This document shows positions 58,022 through 64,000 of a stretch of DNA of 64,000 nt, one piece after another. Origin of the DNA: Melastoma dodecandrum (Eukaryota > Streptophyta > Magnoliopsida > Myrtales > Melastomataceae). The notes under the pieces are model-generated. The model did no database searches. It was not told the origin of the DNA and saw only the letters and a program-made list of their open reading frames with translations. The position numbers and the translations under genes were made by a program. The stretch is from positions 372,001 through 436,000 of the forward strand of contig JARUPY010000235.1 of assembly GCA_029817715.1 (NCBI GenBank). Direction: 5' to 3'. Every line of letters begins with the position of its first letter. The first letter of the stretch is position 1.

Positions 58022-58139
58022 GGGTGCGATCATACCAGCACAAAAGCACCGGATCCCACTAGAACACCGAAGTTAAGTGTGCTTGGGCGAGATAGTACTA
58101 GGATGGGTGACCTCGGGGGAAGTCCTCGTGTTGCACTCT
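58022..58139 (+). rRNA. 5S rRNA, copy P59 (CTAGAACACC family)
   Basis: Adds the GCGAGATAG one-base deletion and CTCGGGGG in the C box; close relative of P63. Confidence 0.92.
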
Positions 58140-58322
58140 TTTTTGTTCACGTGTTTGATTGGTTCTTTTGGTTTCGTTCAACTTTAGTACCGTAAGTTTT
58201 GGCCACATTCAACTAGTTGTCCACAATTCGATTCGCAACCGGCGAGAGGGAAAACCGGGCACAATTTGGACGAACAGTAGAATAACCGCCAAAAGTTAAA
58301 CAATTGACGAGAATGTATCAGC

Positions 58323-58441
58323 GGGTGCGACCATACCAGAACTAAAGCACCGGATCCCACTAGAACACCGAAGTTAAGCGTGCTTGGGCGAGAGTAGTAC
58401 TTGGATGGGTGACCTCCCGGGAAGTCCTCGTGTCGCACTCC
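58323..58441 (+). rRNA. 5S rRNA, copy P60 (CTAGAACACC family)
   Basis: Three changes at nt 38-45; intermediate element intact; CTCCCGGG in the C box. Confidence 0.93.
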
Positions 58442-58624
58442 TTTTTGTTCGCGTGTTTGATTTGTACTTTTGGTTTTGTTCAACTTTAGGACCGTAAGTT
58501 TTGGCTTCCTTCCACTTGTTGTCCACATTTCGATTCGCAACCGGCGAGATGGAGAACATGACACAATTTGGACGAACGATAGAATAAACGCAAAAAGTTA
58601 AATAATTGACGAGAATGTATCAGC

Positions 58625-58742
58625 GGTTGCGACCACACCAGCACTAAAGCACCGGATCTCATCAGAACTCCGAAGTTAAGTGTCTTGGGCGAGAGTTGTA
58701 CCAGAATGGGTGACCTCCCAGGAAGTCCTCGTGTCGCACTCC
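58625..58742 (+). rRNA. 5S rRNA, copy P61
   Basis: One-base deletion at the A-box end (AAGTGTCTTGGG) and changes in the C box. Confidence 0.91.
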
Positions 58743-58922
58743 TTTTTGTTCGCGTGTTTGATTTGTTCTTTTGGTTTTATTCAACTTTAGGACTATAAGT
58801 TTTGGCCTCCTTCCACTTGTTGTCCACATTTCGATTCGCAACCGGCGAGATGGAGAAGCGGTCACAATTTGGACGAACGGTTGAAGAAACGCAAAAAGTT
58901 AAACAATTGATGATAAAACAGA

Positions 58923-59041
58923 GGGTGCGACCATACCAGCACTGAAGCACCGGATCCCATCAGAACTCCGAAGTTAAGCGTGCTTGGGCGAGAATAGCAC
59001 TAGGATGGGTGACCTCCTGAGAAGTCCTCGTGTTGCACACC
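58923..59041 (+). rRNA. 5S rRNA, copy P62
   Basis: A box at consensus; A at -1; 3' end GCACACC. Sits 1203 bp after its relative P58. Confidence 0.93.
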
Positions 59042-59224
59042 ATTTTGTTCGCGTGTTTGATTTGTTCTTTTGGTTTCGTTCAACTTTAGGACCATAAGTT
59101 TCGGCCTCCTTCCCCACGTTGTCCACAGTTCGATTCGCAACCGACGAGATGGAGAATAGGATACAATTTGGACGAACGGTAGAATAAACGCAAAAAGTTA
59201 AACAATTGAAGAGAATGAATCCGC

Positions 59225-59342
59225 GGGTGCGATCATACCAGCACTAAAGCACCGGATCCCACTAGAACACCGAAGTTAAGCGTGCTTGGGCGAAATAGTA
59301 CTAGGATGGGTGTCCTCGTGGGAAGTCCTCGTGTTGCACTCC
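59225..59342 (+). rRNA. 5S rRNA, copy P63 (CTAGAACACC family)
   Basis: Three changes at nt 38-45, GCGAAATAG deletion and TCCTCGTGGG in the C box. Sits 1203 bp after P59. Confidence 0.92.
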
Positions 59343-59524
59343 TTTTTGTTCGCGTGTTTGATTTGTTCTTTTGGTTTCCTTCAACTTTAGTACCGTATGG
59401 TTTGGCCTGGTTCCACTCGTTGACCACATTTCGATTCGCAACCAGTGAGATGGAGAACGGATACAATTTGGAGGAACGGTAGAAGAAACGAAAAAAGTTA
59501 AACAATTGACGAGAATGAAGCAGC

Positions 59525-59643
59525 GGGTGCGACCCTACTAGCGCCAAAGTACCCGATCCCATCAGAACTCCGAAGTTAAGCGTGCTTGGGCGAGAGTAGT
59601 ATTAGGATGGGTGACCTCCTGAGAAGTCCTCGTGTTGCACACC
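59525..59643 (+). rRNA. 5S rRNA, copy P64
   Basis: A box at consensus; changes near the 5' end (GACCCTACTAGCGCC); 3' end GCACACC. Confidence 0.92.
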
Positions 59644-59826
59644 ATTTTGATCGCATGTTTGATTTGTTCTTTTGATTTCGTTCAACTTTAGGACCGTAAG
59701 TTTCAGCCTCCTTCCACACGTTGTCCACATTTCGATTCCCAACCGGCGAGATGGAGAACAGGATACAATTTGCACGAACGGCAAAATAAACGCCAAAAGT
59801 TAAACAATTGACGAGAATGAATCAGC

Positions 59827-59944
59827 GGGTGCGACCATACCATCACTTAAGCACCGGATCCCACTAGAACACCGAAGTTAAGCGTGCTTGGGCGAGATAG
59901 TACTAGGATGGGTGACCTCGTGGGAAGTCCTCGTGTTGCACTCC
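59827..59944 (+). rRNA. 5S rRNA, copy P65 (CTAGAACACC family)
   Basis: Full set of family changes: nt 38-45, one-base deletion GCGAGATAG, and CTCGTGGG. Confidence 0.93.
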
Positions 59945-60127
59945 TTTTTGTTCGCGTGTTTGATTTGTTCTTTTGATTTCGTTCAACTTTAGGACCGTAA
60001 GTTTCGGCCTCCTTCCACACGTTGTCCACATTTCGATTCCCAACTGGCGAGATGGAGAACAGGATACAATTTGGACGAACGGCAGAATAAACGCAAAAAG
60101 TTAAACAATTGACGAGAATGAATCAGC

Positions 60128-60245
60128 GGGTGCGACCATACCAGCACTTAAGCACCGGATCCCACTAGAACACCGAAGTTAAGCGTGCTTGGTCGAGATA
60201 GTACTAGGATGGGTGACCTCGTGGGAAGTCCTCGTGTTGCACTCC
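60128..60245 (+). rRNA. 5S rRNA, copy P66 (CTAGAACACC family)
   Basis: Full set of family changes; near-copy of P65, 301 bp away. Confidence 0.93.
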
Positions 60246-60428
60246 TTTTTGTTCGCGTGTTTGATTTGTTCTTTTGGTTTTGTTCAACTCTAGGACCGTA
60301 AGTTTTGGCCTCCTTCCACTTGTTGTCCACATTTCGATTCCCAACCGGCGAGATGGAGAACGGGACACAATTTGAAAGAATGGTAGAATAGACGCAAAAG
60401 GTTAAACAATTGACGAGAATGTATCAGC

Positions 60429-60547
60429 GGGTGCGACCAGACCAGCACTAAAGCACCAGATCCCCCTAGAACACCGAAGTTAAGCGTGCTTGGGCGAGAG
60501 TGGTACTAGGATGGGTGTCCACCTGGGAAGTCCTCGTGTTGTACTCC
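60429..60547 (+). rRNA. 5S rRNA, copy P67 (CTAGAACACC family)
   Basis: Last copy before the LTR; GATCCCCCTAGAACACCG; C box altered (GGGTGTCCACCTGGG); terminator interrupted (CCTTCGTG). Confidence 0.9.
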
Positions 60548-60720
60548 TTCGTGTTCGCGTGTTTGATTTGTTCTTTGGTTTTGTTCGACTTGAGGACCCT
60601 ATGTTTGGGCCTCCTTTCACTCGTTGTCCACATTTCGATTCCCACTTGGCGAGATGGAGAACAGGGTACAATTTTGATGAACGCTAGAATAAACGCAAAA
60701 AGATAAACAATTGACGAAAA

Positions 60721-62724
60721 TGTTGGATCGTTTATGTACACTAAGAGGGGGGTGAATTAGTGTTTATCACTTTTTTGCCCTTTCTCGGTGTAAGCGGAAG
60801 CGTACTGTATCACAGCAGAGCGTTTCTCAGAATGAGAAATACCTTAATGTAACTGTTACGATTTTGTCGAGTAGGTTTTCGTACTAGTGTTGTGCGATCG
60901 TAATGGACACAGTGATTTATAGTGGTTCGGCCTTAATTGACCTACGTCCACTTTCCACCAACAAGGTGATTCCATTATATAAAATAATGGGTGCAAAAAG
61001 CACTTGCACTAAGCGTATGTTCCTCTCACAAAGTGAGATTTAGAATCCCGTACAATAGATGATCACTCCTGGCAACGGTCAGCTCCTCTGACAGTGGACG
61101 TCTTCTCGTTTCCAGCAGAATGATGCTTATCCTCAGCAGTTGGTAGCTCAATGGATTCCACACAGCTCGTTGTCGCTTAATATAAACCTGACTTGTCAAA
61201 GAACACAGACAACGTTATGTTAGAGTACAAATCCTCACAGATAATTCCTTACGGTGAAGAATGTATTCTCAAAGAGCAGCTCGTTTCTGCTTCATACCGA
61301 AGGATTGCTTCAGCACTTTATCGTTCAGCAGAGGATTTCCACACAAATCTTGTCTCTCCTTAAGATAAGCCTGCACTTGCTTAAGAGACAACCACAAAGT
61401 TGAACCACAAAGATCACGAAGATAGGAACCACAAAGATCACAAAGAAAACCACAAAGCCACTTAGAAGGTATCCGTCCTACACTCAGTTCGGACGTGCAT
61501 GGTTACCACAGCCGTGACTCACTGCACTGCACACCCAGTGCCTAGGGTGGAATTTTCCGATCCGTTGGCTTCCACGCAACCTGCTTTACTAACCCTCTGT
61601 ATCAGGCGTTCAAGACTTCTGCACAGCACCCCTGTGCTCGGGAGGAACTCTTTTCACTCCGGCGGCGTTCCCAACTCCTGCTCTACCCTGCAGGCACGAG
61701 ACTTCTGGCGCGCACCCGCAAGTGCGTGTCTAACTGCTCAAACTCCGTAGGCTCGAGACTTCCCTGCGAAAAGACACGACAAAAACGGCTTCTTGCCGTT
61801 GAGTCAGCAACCGGTTACTGAATTCAGAGCAGGTATTCACTTAGCTTCCCTCAGACATTTCGCCGGCTACTCGTTGAACGCACCGAGGACACCTAGTCCC
61901 TCTCAGACGATTCAAGGGATCTGACCTCAGCCCCTTGACACTCTCACACGCAGCTTGCAAGAGAAAGAACCAGGAGACACTTAGCACCTTCCGCTCTCCG
62001 TCGACGCACAAAGCTCACACAGACCACACAGACGCACAAAGGCCACACAGATGCACAAAGGCTAAAGGAAAAATGTCGTCCCTGGTCTGATTATAACGGA
62101 GAAAGAAGCATAAGGGACGTCCAGGCAATCTTCGAGATTTATTGCCAAAACTGGCAGCCAGGATTCAGCAACAGTCTGCTCAACGTTTGCTGTGCCAAAG
62201 AAGGAAAGACACCAACGGTAACTTCCTTTACTCATCTCAATCAAATAGATTATTTCCAATCTCCAACATCATATCTAATCGATTATGATAATTAGATATA
62301 TTTAATTTGATATTTTCTCCCATTACAGCGAGACGTTGCTGCAGAAGATCAGAGAAATATTTTGTTTCCAAAAATAACAATTGGAAAGGTAATCTCATTT
62401 TATTTGTTGCCTAAGTGCTTATGATAAAATCATTAGGCTACGTTAAATGAACCTAGACACTCAGAATAATTTATCTGAGATAGATTAAAATAAATCTTAG
62501 AATAAATCGTGATTATTAAAAATATGTTTCCGTATTTTCAGCTTCTATGCGTAATATCACGGTAACAGTGTACTGGAACGCAGTAATATATAGCGATTAC
62601 TAGCTATGGTTCAGCAACGCATTGCTCAAGCTCATCACTAAGAATGAACACATAACTTGTGAAACATTACTACTGACCACCAGTAACATGTCGCTTAAGT
62701 TCATCATCAAAACCAGGTCATCAT
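60721..62724 (-). repeat. 3' LTR of the Sirevirus
   Basis: On the minus strand it starts TGATGACCTGG, right after the polypurine tract, and ends CGATCCAACA; about 2.0 kb. The first 1.69 kb align with 36221-37923. The last 310 bp (61030-60721) have no counterpart in the left copy. The phrase ACTAAGAGGGGGGTGAATT near its end (60740-60758, plus strand) is one I associate with Sirevirus LTRs. Confidence 0.92.
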
Positions 62725-62726
62725 TC

Positions 62727-62838
62727 TCCCCCTTTTTGATGATGACAAAATATTCTGACTTAGGGATAGAGCTTGTGTCTCAACTCCCCCTTAAATCCTT
62801 AACTCCCCCTTAAACTTACTTCTCCCCCTTTTTGTCAT
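62727..62838 (-). other. Multiple polypurine tracts
   Basis: Four AAGGGGGAG-type tracts on the minus strand (about 62727-62737, 62785-62793, 62803-62811 and 62822-62832); the last in reading order abuts the LTR. Repeated polypurine tracts before the 3' LTR are a known Sirevirus hallmark. They prime plus-strand DNA synthesis. Confidence 0.88.
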
Positions 62839-63049
62839 ATCAAAAAGAAAAAGAAAAGAGGATAACAAATGATAGTTTTATTACTAGTGCAGCAAGAATA
62901 TGCTAGCACTCAAAAGACAAAGTCAACAGTAGCCAACAGTTGCTGCAATAAGCAAGTTCAGAAATAGAAGAGCATAGCTCATTCTAGAACAACAGAGCAG
63001 ACACCTAAAGATAGAGGAGAGTAGCTCAATCCTAAACGGAGAGCATGGC
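62839..63049 (-). other. Untranslated stretch after the extra ORF
   Basis: About 210 bp between the ORF stop and the polypurine tracts. Nothing else is seen in it. Confidence 0.6.
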
Positions 63050-64000
63050 TCAATCCTCGGCATTGTCAAGCAAGGTCTGGACCATCTTTTCCAGGCGGGT
63101 CAGCCTCTCAGCAAATCCATCCAGCCTTTCAAGAATGGAGCGCCTGGTGTAGCTTAGTTCCTCACAGAGGACTTTCTGAAGCTTGGAAGAAGAAGGGGAC
63201 TCATCCTTGGATGAAGAAGCCGCCCTCTCACGTTCAGCATAGCGTTGCTTGCCAAGTTCAGCTGTGGACTTGCCACGGACAAAAGCAGCGATCTGTCGCT
63301 TGGTTGGTTTCTTGACAAAAACACCATCCACATACTGGTAGCCCATACTTGCTACAGAGTTAGCTCCAATAACCTGAGTAGTCCAGGTGTCCATTTGATT
63401 CACAGGAACAATCTGCTCCCCATAGAACTGCAGCAATGCAGTGATAACATGTGCAAATGGAAGTGCCCTGTTCTCGTCCTGAACACAAGATGCCATATGG
63501 CCAAATATCACACTTCCCAAGTTCACAGGAATACCTCTTTTAAGATGAACCATCAGATTCCAATCTCTTGGCATGACCGTGTCTATGCTGCCAATCCGAG
63601 TGGCCAAGCAGGACATTACTGCCTTGTGAAACATCCGGTTGCTGAAACTCAGCCCAGTGTTCTGCAGATATCCGCTGACAGCAACCACCTCACCATCATT
63701 GATGGTCTGATAAGCTTCCAGCTTTCCTTCACTGATCACCCTCAGGTTGTTAATAAGATCAGATTCAAAGAGGCGGCAAACATCAAACACAGAGAAAACA
63801 AAGGTTTTCTCATCTACCAACACCTTGATGAATTTAATGAGAGAATCTTCCTTATGAAAGGTAATATTGGCATAGAATTCCTTGACCTTTGAGAAGGAAC
63901 CGATGCCATCATATTCACAAAAGGATCCCCAGGTCAACCTTTCAAACATCTCAGCAAAGCAGAGCTCATGTTGAGTAAACCAATCAAAGTCTACACGCTT
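63050..64000 (-). CDS. Extra Sirevirus ORF with plant transposon-protein domain, partial
   Basis: 299 residues from the first ATG at 63949, but the frame stays open through all 17 codons to the window edge (ending ...WFTQHELCFAE before that ATG), so the true start may lie outside. The region with VKEFYANI, FVFSVFDVCRLFE and the following 200 residues resembles the putative plant transposon protein family (PF20167 type), found as an accessory ORF in plant retroelements. The C-terminus (from about residue 255) is a likely coiled coil: SILERLDGFAERLTRLEKMV. No signal peptide or membrane segment is seen in the visible part, so an envelope-like role is not supported here. It sits in the position of the extra ORF between pol and the 3' LTR in Sireviruses. 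Confidence 0.8.
   Translation of the reverse strand, partial: KRVDFDWFTQHELCFAEMFERLTWGSFCEYDGIGSFSKVKEFYANITFHKEDSLIKFIKVLVDEKTFVFSVFDVCRLFESDLINNLRVISEGKLEAYQTINDGEVVAVSGYLQNTGLSFSNRMFHKAVMSCLATRIGSIDTVMPRDWNLMVHLKRGIPVNLGSVIFGHMASCVQDENRALPFAHVITALLQFYGEQIVPVNQMDTWTTQVIGANSVASMGYQYVDGVFVKKPTKRQIAAFVRGKSTAELGKQRYAERERAASSSKDESPSSSKLQKVLCEELSYTRRSILERLDGFAERLTRLEKMVQTLLDNAED

Larger units (their letters stand above)
40623..60720 (+). repeat. 5S rDNA array, plus strand (copies P1-P67)
   Basis: Sixty-seven 5S copies on the plus strand, opposite to the array on the left. It begins inside a spacer (CGCAAAAAGTTATAC) and ends inside a spacer (TTGACGAAAA) against the LTR at 60721. Most units are about 302 bp and belong to the short-spacer class (gene end CTCCTTTTTGTTCGCG), but nearly every copy carries private changes. 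There is no homogenised core. Variant families, a dimeric higher-order repeat (46596-48510) and recombination scars are described separately. Confidence 0.97.
60721..64000 (-). mobile_element. 3' part of a Sirevirus retrotransposon, minus strand
   Basis: Read on the minus strand: an ORF that runs in from beyond the window, four polypurine tracts, then a full-length LTR ending CCAACA against 5S spacer at 60720. The LTR matches the plus-strand LTR at 36221-37923. The missing RT and RNase H should lie to the right of the window. Confidence 0.93.

Noticed and set aside
24491..60706. Many ORFs of 60-150 residues with recurring peptides such as VEGGQNLRS and SPSRRLRIEMWTTSG on both strands
   Set aside because: They are translations of the 5S gene and spacer. 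The unit is 302 bp, not a multiple of three, so the same peptide cycles through frames; none has an independent coding signal.
11098..60720. 5S-like sequence from Cassandra TRIM LTRs or 5S-derived SINEs
   Set aside because: The copies are in long head-to-tail tandem with full spacers and terminators, without the TRIM primer site, polypurine tract or SINE body.
63245..63892. 215-residue plus-strand ORF
   Set aside because: Shadow of the minus-strand accessory ORF, which has a domain, a coiled coil and the right place in the element.

Overview
The window is plant nuclear repeat DNA. It holds a large 5S ribosomal RNA (5S rDNA) locus that has been invaded and rearranged by LTR retrotransposons. 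The evidence for a plant is the 119-nt 5S genes with the plant-type A box, intermediate element and C box followed by a T-run, Copia elements with an initiator-tRNA-Met primer site, and a Sirevirus with several polypurine tracts and an extra ORF. I cannot name the species; a dicot is my guess. I see no host protein-coding gene.

Layout. 1-5658: a decayed Copia element on the minus strand, with its 5' LTR at 5140-5658 and its 3' LTR outside the window. 6099 to about 10215: a second decayed Copia element on the plus strand, whose 5' LTR stump is joined directly to the end of integrase. 10216-11097: unassigned AT-rich DNA with a foldback. 11098-12372 and 24103-36220: a minus-strand 5S array of 44 copies. 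A complete, essentially non-coding LTR element lies inside it at 12373-24102 and is flanked by a perfect 5-bp target duplication (GTTTC). 36221-40622: the 5' part of a Sirevirus (LTR, gag, start of pol). 40623-60720: a plus-strand 5S array of 67 copies. 60721-64000: the 3' part of a Sirevirus on the minus strand (LTR, polypurine tracts, extra ORF running off the window).

How the parts fit. I count 111 5S copies, including broken ones. The minus array has a homogenised core (about 27.9-35.5 kb, 302-bp units) and divergent edges, with a longer unit of about 334 bp on its left edge. The plus array is divergent throughout. Its variants are segregated: copies with altered nt 105-106 and an interrupted terminator lie at 42.4-51.0 kb, and copies with three changes at nt 38-45 plus C-box and intermediate-element changes lie at 53.3-60.5 kb. 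The two arrays are head to head. The simplest history is that one Sirevirus inserted into the minus-strand array, and an inversion with one breakpoint inside its pol gene and one farther right then flipped the right part of the array together with the 3' half of the element. Both outer element ends cut the 5S spacer at the same place, within a few bases, which supports this.

The many ORFs across the 5S arrays are artefacts of the repeat. The 5S genes are the only host genes found.
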